Positions 1-9,474 of a stretch of 64,000 nucleotides of DNA are shown here, one piece after another. Positions within the stretch are counted from its first letter, which is position 1, and each line of letters starts with the position of its first letter. The stretch lies in the NCBI GenBank assembly GCA_019359175.1, contig JAHHHU010000006.1:1-64000 (forward strand). The letters are read 5' to 3'. Below the pieces are notes generated by a model. That model saw nothing but the letters and a program-made list of their open reading frames with translations, had not been told where the DNA came from and ran no database searches. The position numbers and the translations under genes were made by a program. The stretch is from Phormidium tanganyikae FI6-MK23. Its GTDB lineage: Bacteria; Cyanobacteriota; Cyanobacteriia; Leptolyngbyales; Leptolyngbyaceae.

Positions 1-1
1 C

Positions 2-67
2 CCGCTCGACTTGGCATCGGGCGATGCTGCACCGGTTGCACTGTCTGCTCCTGCTATCAACGGTTAG
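2..67 (+). CDS. 3' end of a CDS entering from the left edge (...PLDLASGDAAPVALSAPAING*), product unknown
   Basis: Open frame from base 2 to TAG at 65-67, followed closely by a terminator-like hairpin. Confidence 0.5.
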   Translation, partial: PLDLASGDAAPVALSAPAING

Positions 68-97
68 GTCTTGAATCAACTGAATTGAGCGAAGAGA

Positions 98-125
98 AAG
101 CCCCTCGGATTCCGAGGGGCTTTTT
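98..125 (+). terminator. Rho-independent terminator
   Basis: AAGCCCCTCGGATTCCGAGGGGCTTTTT: GC-rich stem followed by a T run, just after the stop at 67. Confidence 0.8.
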
Positions 126-170
126 CGCGTTTAAAGCGTTCTCAATGTTGACAACGTTACTTTGATTGAT

Positions 171-1256
171 CTATAGCGATCGCTTTACCAACCGTGCAGT
201 CTGCTCAGCACTATCCATTACTGCGATCGATTTCGCTTGGTTCGCCATCTTCTTTAATCGATCGCGATCTTCTAACAATGCCAGCACCGAGCGCTGAAGT
301 TGTTCGACACTCAGTTCCGACTGTCGAAACATCTCCGCTGCACCTGCATTTACCATCACTTTCGCGTTAAAGGCTTGGTGGTCTTCTGCCGCAAATGGAA
401 ACGGAATCAGAATTGCAGGTGTTCCAGTGACGGTCAGCTCTGTAACAGTTCCGGCTCCTGCTCGACTGATGGCTAAGTTCGATCGCATAAATAGCGCCGC
501 CATATTCTGATAAAACGGCAGCGCTAAATATTGTGGATGCTGCAAGCTATTTGCATCCGGGTCATTTTCCCCAGTGAGATGAACAACCCAAGCCCCCTTT
601 TCAAACCAAGCAGGTGAAGCTTGCCGCACAAGTTGATTCATTGCGACTGCGCCTTGGCTTCCACCCACGACAACAATTAACGGAACACCTTCAGGAATGG
701 ATAAGCCTAATGGTTCTGAAAGAGCGGTTCTAAACTGCGATCGTACTGGCGTTCCGACCACAAAAGTTTTCGCTTTCGGTAATGATTTTGCGGCGACATC
801 AAAGCCGATCGCGACTGCCGTACACCAAGGGGCAAAAAATCGCGTCACTTTCCCCGGTAAAGCATTCGATTCATGCAAAATCACGGGCAATCCAAGTGAT
901 CGAGCCGCAATGATCGCTGGTGCAGAAATATAACCGCCTGTGGTGAAAACACCCTCGAATTGTCCTTTTTGCAAGATTTGTCGAACGTTCCAGATTGACC
1001 GAATCAAGCGAGATAAAACTTTAAGAGTTCCAAATCCGAGTTTCTGTTGAAATCCTGCAACTGAGATGTAGTGGATGGGATAGCGATCGCCAACAAGCTG
1101 AGACTCTAAGCGATCGGGGACTCCGAGCCATTCGATTTCAAATTCTGGGAGTTGTTCTGCAACTGCGATCGCGGGAAAGACATGACCGCCTGTACCACTT
1201 GCAGCAATCAGGAGGCGGCGCGACTTCTTTTCTGGCTGGCTTAAGGACGATTGCAC
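171..1256 (-). CDS. murG: UDP-N-acetylglucosamine--N-acetylmuramyl-(pentapeptide) pyrophosphoryl-undecaprenol GlcNAc transferase
   Basis: N-terminal GTGGHVFPAIAVAEQL, HESNALPGKVTRF and AGAGTVTELTVTGTPAILIPFPFAAEDHQ are MurG hallmarks. Confidence 0.96.
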   Translation of the reverse strand: MQSSLSQPEKKSRRLLIAASGTGGHVFPAIAVAEQLPEFEIEWLGVPDRLESQLVGDRYPIHYISVAGFQQKLGFGTLKVLSRLIRSIWNVRQILQKGQFEGVFTTGGYISAPAIIAARSLGLPVILHESNALPGKVTRFFAPWCTAVAIGFDVAAKSLPKAKTFVVGTPVRSQFRTALSEPLGLSIPEGVPLIVVVGGSQGAVAMNQLVRQASPAWFEKGAWVVHLTGENDPDANSLQHPQYLALPFYQNMAALFMRSNLAISRAGAGTVTELTVTGTPAILIPFPFAAEDHQAFNAKVMVNAGAAEMFRQSELSVEQLQRSVLALLEDRDRLKKMANQAKSIAVMDSAEQTARLVKRSL

Positions 1257-1328
1257 AACAAATTCTCAGCAATTCACGAAGGGCATTCTACCGCACTCAG
1301 AGAAGCAAGTAACTTTTTTGTTGTTTGG

Positions 1329-1670
1329 TTATGCGATCGCGAAATCTGTATATTGCCGCACATCAGGCAGTTGAAATCCCAAAACGATATCTGTTGCAGG
1401 AATTCCTGCTGCGAGTAAGTCGTTCACAACTTCTAAATCGGTCAAATCCTCTTCAACCCAGACCTTGCCGTTTTTAATCCGAATATAGATCGTGATATGT
1501 CGCACTCTTGTTTTATTTTGCCAACCAGAACGGAACCAGAGATATTGATCTCGTTCCTCGTCGAATGCAAGTAACTGTTCAGCTTCGTCATCGGAAGCAG
1601 GAGGAACTAAATTTTGATAATTCTTCAAGACTTCCTTAATAATCTTGCGATATTGATCTAGCTTGTCCAT
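1329..1670 (-). CDS. xisI: XisI family protein (fdxN element excision controlling factor-like)
   Basis: 113 aa, MDKLDQYRKIIKEVLKNY...YIRIKNGKVWVEEDLTD...GFQLPDVRQYTDFAIA typical of XisI; overlaps xisH. Confidence 0.92.
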   Translation of the reverse strand: MDKLDQYRKIIKEVLKNYQNLVPPASDDEAEQLLAFDEERDQYLWFRSGWQNKTRVRHITIYIRIKNGKVWVEEDLTDLEVVNDLLAAGIPATDIVLGFQLPDVRQYTDFAIA

Positions 1671-2059
1671 TGCACAATGACCTCGTTTGTAGTGTCAATC
1701 ACAATCAAAAGAATCTGATTTTGCTTAATTATGGTTTGAATCGCTTTGAGTTGAAAGAAGGCGTTAAAAACTTCTTCACGAATCGCCATATAAACTTGTC
1801 GATCGGGATCAGTGAGCGAGAGAAAGCCTCGGTAGATGATGTATTGTCCCAGTGCAGTTTCTAGATCTCGAACTGGAGAGAGGCTAATAAAGCTTTTAAC
1901 TTCTACTGCAATCCTCCTTGCATCTTGCTCAGCCGCAAATAATTTTGTTGCCGCCATGTCCGCAGAAACTTGAATTTCCTCATATCGAATTCTTAAGGGA
2001 TCGCTTGTAATTATCCAGCCATCTTTGCTTAAAGCATTTCTCATAGCATCGTGATACAA
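1658..2059 (-). CDS. xisH: XisH family protein, N-terminus possibly frameshifted
   Basis: YHDAMRNALSKDGWIIT...AVEVKSFISLSPVRDLETALGQYIIYRGFL matches XisH; the expected MPAKD start lies in another frame just upstream (see findings). Confidence 0.85.
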   Translation of the reverse strand: MYHDAMRNALSKDGWIITSDPLRIRYEEIQVSADMAATKLFAAEQDARRIAVEVKSFISLSPVRDLETALGQYIIYRGFLSLTDPDRQVYMAIREEVFNAFFQLKAIQTIIKQNQILLIVIDTTNEVIVQWTS

Positions 2060-2117
2060 GTCTTAGCGGGCATGGCAGTCAGTTTTTCTCAGTTGTATGA
2101 AGAATTTGAGAATAAAA

Positions 2118-2154
2118 AAGCGCGATCGCTCCTTCACAAGAACGATCGCGCTTT
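2118..2154 (-). terminator. Terminator-like hairpin downstream of groEL
   Basis: AAAGCGCGATCG...CGATCGCGCTTT inverted repeat with A/T tracts, 18 bp past the groEL stop. Confidence 0.7.
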
Positions 2155-2171
2155 CATTTTACAGACTCAGA

Positions 2172-3857
<1,686 letters not shown>

Positions 3858-4169
3858 CTATGAAACGACTGCAAGAATGTCTTTTTCAGACAGAAGAACG
3901 TAGTCGTCGCCACCGAGTTTGATATCGGTTCCTGCGTACTTGGAGTACAGCACTTTGTTGCCGACTTCGACTTCCATCGGTTGACGATCGCCTTTTTCGT
4001 TGAGCTTGCCAGAACCGACGGCAACGATTTCACCGATTTGGGGCTTTTCTTTGGCGTTGTCGGGCAGAATGATGCCGCCTGCGGTTTTTTCTTCAGCTTC
4101 GCTTACTTTTACGAAGACGCGATCGCCCAACGGTTTGACGGTGGACACGGTTAGAGATACGGCTGCCAT
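3858..4169 (-). CDS. groES: Co-chaperonin GroES
   Basis: [45 protein letters not shown]. Confidence 0.99.
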   Translation of the reverse strand: MAAVSLTVSTVKPLGDRVFVKVSEAEEKTAGGIILPDNAKEKPQIGEIVAVGSGKLNEKGDRQPMEVEVGNKVLYSKYAGTDIKLGGDDYVLLSEKDILAVVS

Positions 4170-4319
4170 ACAAATTCTCCAAACAATCTAAAGGGACAAG
4201 AAACGATCAAATACTGTTGGCTGGATCAATGGCTGCAAACGCAGGATGCCAACCGAATCGCCTCAGTACCTGGTAATTTTTTCAACGTTTACCAGTCTAC
4301 AGGCATTTGGATCTTTGAG

Positions 4320-4346
4320 TTAGCACTCTCGTCTCCTGAGTGCTAA
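4320..4346. promoter_or_regulatory. CIRCE element (HrcA operator) upstream of groESL
   Basis: Exact TTAGCACTC-N9-GAGTGCTAA, about 150 bp upstream of the groES start. Confidence 0.97.
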
Positions 4347-4450
4347 TTTAGCCGAAACGAGTGTAAGAATGCAACTTTGGAAGGAGTACGGCTTACCGAA
4401 CGGGGGCAGAAAGAATGCGCGATCGTGTCGAATCGATTTGCATCTAACGT

Positions 4451-5248
4451 ATGATGTGGCTCAAACATTTGGACTTATTCATGCCTTCTGTATCTCGGCT
4501 CATCACCTTTCGGATTAGTCACTACTGCGAGAAAGCACGATGGGCATTAGATCGATTGGGGTCTTCTTACGTTGAGGAGTGCCATTTGCCGCCACTTCAC
4601 CGTTTCACAACAACTCCGTTAGGCGGAAGTAGTGTTCCTGTTTTAGTAACAGAGGCAGGAGTATTCAAAGATTCGGCTGAGATTTTGAACTATGCTGACG
4701 AGCTTACCTCTGTAGACTCAAAGTTGTACCCGCCTGCGTCAGAGCTACGGCAGGAAGTTGAACAATTAGAAGCAAAATTCAATCATCGGTTGGGCATTGT
4801 AACTCGACAATGGGGCTATTTTTACGGGTTGCAGGATCGCGAACTCATGCAGCGGCTCTGGTGTGAGAGCGTTCCGAAATGGGATCGAGTGTTATTTCCC
4901 GTAGTTTTTCCAGTGACGAAGTATTTAGCCCATCGAAGCTATCACATTAGTGCTGAAAGCGCGAATACTGCATACCGTCAAACCCAACAGATTTTTAAGA
5001 CTGTTAGCGATCGTCTTGCTGATGGGCGCAAATATCTAGTGGGAGAACGCTTCTCAGCAGCGGATTTGACCTTTGCTTGTTTAGCGGCTCCGATGCTGCT
5101 TCCGGCTGAGTATGGTGGAGTGTTTCCGACGTTGAATCAACTACCAAATGAAATGACAGAGCAGATTCAATTTCTGCGTGAAACCGTTGCGGGAAGCTAT
5201 GTTCTACGTCTTTACAGGGAAGAACGCCATGCGCCAAAATGCAGATGA
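4451..5248 (+). CDS. Glutathione S-transferase family protein
   Basis: ITFRISHYCEKARWALDRLGSSYVEE thioredoxin-like N-domain, then VGERFSAADLTFACLAAP helical GST C-domain. Confidence 0.85.
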   Translation: MMWLKHLDLFMPSVSRLITFRISHYCEKARWALDRLGSSYVEECHLPPLHRFTTTPLGGSSVPVLVTEAGVFKDSAEILNYADELTSVDSKLYPPASELRQEVEQLEAKFNHRLGIVTRQWGYFYGLQDRELMQRLWCESVPKWDRVLFPVVFPVTKYLAHRSYHISAESANTAYRQTQQIFKTVSDRLADGRKYLVGERFSAADLTFACLAAPMLLPAEYGGVFPTLNQLPNEMTEQIQFLRETVAGSYVLRLYREERHAPKCR

Positions 5249-5321
5249 GGCGTTCATGGTGCTGGAGTTGTAAAGCGGTGCGTTAAATGGCGTGCCGGAA
5301 CGGTGAAATATAGATCGGAGT

Positions 5322-5477
5322 TCAACGATCTGGAATAGAAGTCATCTCTTGATAAATATCAATCAGGTTCTCTTGTAGTTCTTTTTCGGTTTCTCCTTGA
5401 GTCCAATAATCAGGAAACTCTTCAAGGTAACCCAACCACATATCTTTCTCTTGCCATTAGATATATCTTTTCTTCAT
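5322..5477 (-). pseudogene. HicB-like antitoxin remnant with in-frame TAA, no HicA partner
   Basis: Reverse-strand reading MKKRYI*WQEKDMWLGYLEEFPDYWTQGETEKELQENLIDIYQEMTSIPDR*; RBS-like AGGAGGAACTTGCA upstream of ATG. Confidence 0.7.
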
Positions 5478-5554
5478 TGCAAGTTCCTCCTAAAAAACTG
5501 ACCAAACTCAAAGCTCGATCGAAGCTTTAAATCTGGTCAGTTCCAATTTGAAAG

Positions 5555-6106
5555 TTAAGCGCAAACCTGATTTAATGCCGCTGCGACTTCTTCCATCGAT
5601 TGATCGCCATTAACCGTGACTAACTTCTCACGCGATTCGTAATAGCTGATCAACGGCGCGGTCTGCTCTCGGTAGACTTCGAGACGGCGACGAATCGTTT
5701 CTTCGTTGTCGTCTTTGCGTCCTCGGCTCAGCATTCGGGTGACGAGAACTTCGTCTGGCACATCGAAATTAATTACGCGATCGCAGCCTTGACTCAATTC
5801 ATCGAGCAGCACATCGAGGAATTCTGCCTGTGCGACGTTGCGCGGAAAACCGTCGAGAATCCAACCGGATTGAGCATCGGATTTCCCTAAGCGTTCGCGA
5901 ATCAAATCAATCACCAGTTGATCTGGCACGAGTTCGCCGCGATCCATGTAGCCTTGAGCCTTCACACCGAGCGACGTTTGTGCAGCCACAGACTCCCGGA
6001 GAATGTCCCCGGTCGAGATATGCGGAATCTGGTGGGAATCAGCCAAAAATTTCGATTGAGTCCCTTTCCCGGCTCCGGGAGGTCCGACAAAAATCAGTCG
6101 CGCCAC
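5555..6106 (-). CDS. adk: Adenylate kinase
   Basis: [20 protein letters not shown]...[10 protein letters not shown]...[17 protein letters not shown]. Confidence 0.98.
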   Translation of the reverse strand: MARLIFVGPPGAGKGTQSKFLADSHQIPHISTGDILRESVAAQTSLGVKAQGYMDRGELVPDQLVIDLIRERLGKSDAQSGWILDGFPRNVAQAEFLDVLLDELSQGCDRVINFDVPDEVLVTRMLSRGRKDDNEETIRRRLEVYREQTAPLISYYESREKLVTVNGDQSMEEVAAALNQVCA

Positions 6107-7434
6107 TATTCTTTCACCATTCCTTCGTATCGTTGAGAGATCACATATGTTTGGATCTGTTTCGCCGTGTCGATCGCCACACCCACGAGAATCAACAATG
6201 AAGTCGCTCCGAAGCCTTGGAAGACTTTTACCGGAGTTGCATTCTCGATGATCGAGGGCACGATCGCAACGATAGCTAAGAAGATAGCACCTAAGAAGGT
6301 CAAACGATTCAAAACGCGCTCAACATACTCAGTGGTCGCCTTTCCAGGTCGAATGCCCGGAATGCTCGATCCCATTTTTTTCAGGTTCTTCGACATATCA
6401 TCAGGCTGCATAATCAGCGAAGCGTAGAAGAAGCTGAAGAACAGAATCAGCACGAAATAGAGTAGATTGTGCCAAATGGAAGCTGGACCGAGATAGGTAC
6501 TGACAAAGTTGGCTACGGCTGCATTGTTGAACGATTGTGCAACGATCACTGGAATCGTCAACACGGTCGAAGCGAAAATGATTGGCATCACGCCGCCTTG
6601 GTTGAGACGCAAAGGTAGATAGCTGCTTCTTTCGAGCATCATGCGTTTTCCAACTTGCCGACGAGCGGAAATAATTGGAATTCGTCGCGTTCCTTCTTGT
6701 ACGAATACAATTCCGACAACCATTGCTAGGAAGACGAGCAACAGAATTACGACGCTGCTAACGACTGCTCGATCGCCTGTTTGCGCCAAATCAAACGCTT
6801 TTCCTAATGTCTGCGGCAGGGTTGCCACAATGTTGAGGAAAATCAACAGTGACGCACCATTACCAACACCGCGTTCTGTGATCAGTTCTCCTGCCCACAT
6901 GACAAACATCGATCCAGCGGTCAGTGCGAGAACCGTTTCAGCAACAAACAGTGGACTCCAAGATTCTGCAAACGGACGCAGTAATCCAACAGTTAGCAAT
7001 GTACTTTGAACCACTGCCCAACCTGCTGAGACATAGCGCGTAATCTGTGAAATCTTGCGTCGTCCCGCTTCCCCTTCATTTTTCTGCAAATCTTCGAGCG
7101 AGGGAATCGCCGCTGTGAGCAGTTGAATAATAATCGAGGCGTTAATAAACGGCAGAATTCCGAGGGCGAATAGACCCAGCGTTTTCAAACCGCCACCTGC
7201 AAATAAATCCACGAAACTCAAAGCGCTGTTGCCCTCAATCGCTTGTGAAAAAGCGGCTCGATCGATGCCCGGAATCGGGATAAAAATCCCTAATCGGACG
7301 AAGATTAAAAGCCCGATCGTTAAAAGTAAGCGTCCCCGCAGTCCAGCCGCCTGTGCCATTTGGACAAAGGTTTCCTGAGCGGTGGGCGTTCTATCTCGAC
7401 TTTCGACCATATAAGGAATTCCTCGTGACAGCAA
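6106..7434 (-). CDS. secY: Preprotein translocase subunit SecY
   Basis: 442 aa with about 10 TM segments; [50 protein letters not shown]; overlaps the adk start by 1 nt. Confidence 0.98.
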   Translation of the reverse strand: MLSRGIPYMVESRDRTPTAQETFVQMAQAAGLRGRLLLTIGLLIFVRLGIFIPIPGIDRAAFSQAIEGNSALSFVDLFAGGGLKTLGLFALGILPFINASIIIQLLTAAIPSLEDLQKNEGEAGRRKISQITRYVSAGWAVVQSTLLTVGLLRPFAESWSPLFVAETVLALTAGSMFVMWAGELITERGVGNGASLLIFLNIVATLPQTLGKAFDLAQTGDRAVVSSVVILLLVFLAMVVGIVFVQEGTRRIPIISARRQVGKRMMLERSSYLPLRLNQGGVMPIIFASTVLTIPVIVAQSFNNAAVANFVSTYLGPASIWHNLLYFVLILFFSFFYASLIMQPDDMSKNLKKMGSSIPGIRPGKATTEYVERVLNRLTFLGAIFLAIVAIVPSIIENATPVKVFQGFGATSLLILVGVAIDTAKQIQTYVISQRYEGMVKE

Positions 7435-7599
7435 TCTGGACTTGCAAGCGGCTGACTCACAAACCCGATTGAATTAAAGTGGGTTTTAAGCGTTCTCACA
7501 GCACAATTTTGAACTGAAGAACGACGAACATCCTATATTTTAGCGGTTCGCGCGTGAAGGCTGACAGAATTCCGTCAAGATAGAGGGGCGGAGGTGAGT

Positions 7600-8039
7600 A
7601 TGACCCAAACGGCAATTTCAAAAGCAATGACAACGATCGCGCAAGCTGAACAGCGATTGGGATTGAGTCGGACTGAGGATGAGCAGTTTTTTCTGGAGTG
7701 GCAAGTGGGATTGCCGGAGTTGAGCCAAGTCGATCTCTCAGAATTACAAACGATGCGGCGACGGTATCTTTATCACCGGACTGAGGATTATTTACTTGAA
7801 GGAGCAGTGACGCTACTGTTGGTTTCGCCGTTGTTAACGATCGCTGGATTTTACGATCCACCGTTCCGAATGAAAGCGGAAACTTCGGTTCAACTTTCCC
7901 CGATGAAATTTTGATGATGAAAGTGCGATCGACTCAGTATGCGCTATCTCGAATTTTTACCCCGTTTGTTTCATTCAGCGAACTAGAGCAAGTCACACAA
8001 GTTCTAAGAAGTATTGGACAAGTTGTGATCGCAGCTTAA
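7600..8039 (+). pseudogene. Internally deleted cyanobacterial 'restriction endonuclease subunit R'-like gene
   Basis: N-terminal part MTQTAISKAMTTIAQAEQRLGLSRTEDEQFFLEWQ...YLYHRTEDYLLEGAVTLLLVSPLLTIAGFYDPPFRMKAETS stops at 7914; C-terminal-like STQYALSRIFTPFVSFSELEQVTQVLRSIGQVV*AA-type segment (7923-8039) follows in another frame. Confidence 0.65.
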
Positions 8040-8175
8040 GGTTTCTTTTCGGAGTATGTTCAGTCCTGTGTGCCATTTATTTCGATTCACTGCGGCTTAG
8101 TCCAGTTAAGATTGCAATCCTCAAAATGCGAGAGGGCACTCTCAGTGAATCATTGTTTAGACATAAAAGCCCCCT

Positions 8176-8784
8176 ATGGACAGCACTGTGCAGTTTTCAG
8201 TTTTCGTCGCCCTGATGCAATCCTGTTGGAATCTTTTGTTAGGTTATATTCCTGCCTTGATCGTTGGATTAATCCTTGGGGGTGCAGTGGCATGGAATCG
8301 AGTTTTGTATGAAATTGGTATCCGAGCCTTTCAGTTACCTGCATCGATTCCCTTTTTGGTCTATATTCCGGTCGGGCTGCACCTGTTTCAACGTAATGAT
8401 TCTCCCTTAGGACCGGTAATCGTCAGTTTTATCAGTGTTTGGTTCATCGCGATTTACACTGCGATCGGTGTCCGAAAAGCAATTCAAAATGACCGACAGT
8501 GGCATTTCGCAATCCCAAAGATTTTTCTTGGAATCCGATTTGGTCTAACAATCGCTTGGTCAGTTCTGATTTTGGCTGAACGCTTAGTAGGATTAAGGGG
8601 CATTGGCTTCTACATCTGGAACGCTTACAATGCCGGTAATGAAGATTCGTTCAAACAGATCCTCAATGCTGCGATCGCAGTCACCATCACAGCATTTCTA
8701 TTGGATCAACTTCTAGACGGATTCGGTATTCTGCTCAAACGTGCCCTTCGTTTTCACTCACTTCAGAGCGATCGTGAATCATAA
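8176..8784 (+). CDS. ABC transporter permease-like membrane protein (NitT/TauT type)
   Basis: Multiple TM segments; LPASIPFLVYIPVGLHLF...VSFISVWFIAIYTAIGVRKA...SVLILAERLVGLRGIGFYIWNA resembles BPD_transp_1 permeases; no ATPase or SBP partner adjacent. Confidence 0.65.
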   Translation: MDSTVQFSVFVALMQSCWNLLLGYIPALIVGLILGGAVAWNRVLYEIGIRAFQLPASIPFLVYIPVGLHLFQRNDSPLGPVIVSFISVWFIAIYTAIGVRKAIQNDRQWHFAIPKIFLGIRFGLTIAWSVLILAERLVGLRGIGFYIWNAYNAGNEDSFKQILNAAIAVTITAFLLDQLLDGFGILLKRALRFHSLQSDRES

Positions 8785-8808
8785 TCCAGATCCCCTGCGG
8801 AGAAAGCT

Positions 8809-9426
8809 TTATGCTTCTCCTTCTTTCCAACGATCGACACCGACACAATCAATTTCAAACTGATCCAATGCTCGCGCCACGACGAAATCGACTAGATCTT
8901 CGATCGATTGGGGATTGTGATACCAAGCCGGAATCGCCGGAACAATCCGCGCTCCTGCTTCTGCAAGAGTTGTCAGATTGCGTAAATGAATCAAGCTAAA
9001 CGGCGTTTCGCGTGGCACGATCACCAATTTTCGTCCTTCTTTAAGCTGCACATCTGCTGCCCGTTCGAGTAAATCTGAGCTTAGACCTGCCGCGAGTTTC
9101 CCGACTGTACTCATACTGCACGGAATGACCAGCATTCCCATCGTTCGGAATGAGCCACTTGCGATGTTTGCGCCGACATCGCCCCAAGGATGACAGGTGA
9201 GCTTACCATCGAATTCGACCCCGGCTTGGGTACGCCAGAATTGTTCTTGCTGGATGGGTTCCGGAGGCATCCGAATTCCTAATTCTGCCTGCCAAACCAT
9301 GTAGGTTGCTTTGGAAGCGACAAGCTCGATCGCATAATCGGCTGATAAAAGATGCTTTAACGCCCGAACTGCATAAATTAAGCCCGAAGCTCCGGACACA
9401 CCGATAATCAGAGGACGTTTAATCAC
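8809..9426 (-). CDS. ubiX: Flavin prenyltransferase UbiX
   Basis: LIIGVSGASGLIYAVRALKHL...MLVIPCSMSTVGKLAAGLSSDLLERAADVQLKEGRKLVIVPRETPFSLIHLRNL. Confidence 0.96.
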   Translation of the reverse strand: MIKRPLIIGVSGASGLIYAVRALKHLLSADYAIELVASKATYMVWQAELGIRMPPEPIQQEQFWRTQAGVEFDGKLTCHPWGDVGANIASGSFRTMGMLVIPCSMSTVGKLAAGLSSDLLERAADVQLKEGRKLVIVPRETPFSLIHLRNLTTLAEAGARIVPAIPAWYHNPQSIEDLVDFVVARALDQFEIDCVGVDRWKEGEA

Positions 9427-9446
9427 AGCGAAATCCTAAGTAAAAA

Positions 9447-9468
9447 GTGCGGGTGTGTTGTCCCGCAC
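9447..9468 (-). terminator. Rho-independent terminator after rnr
   Basis: On the minus strand GTGCGGGACAACACACCCGCACTTTTTA: stem plus T run between rnr and ubiX. Confidence 0.75.
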
Positions 9469-9474
9469 CTTCTA

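Noticed and set aside
1329-2059. xisH/xisI as evidence for a developmentally excised element and heterocysts
   Set aside because: No fdxN/nifD-type interruption, excision repeats or site-specific recombinase seen; XisHI pairs occur widely without excision elements.
7496-7861. Minus-strand 121-aa ORF upstream of secY
   Set aside because: Overlaps the recognisable plus-strand restriction-like N-terminal domain; unlikely to be coding.
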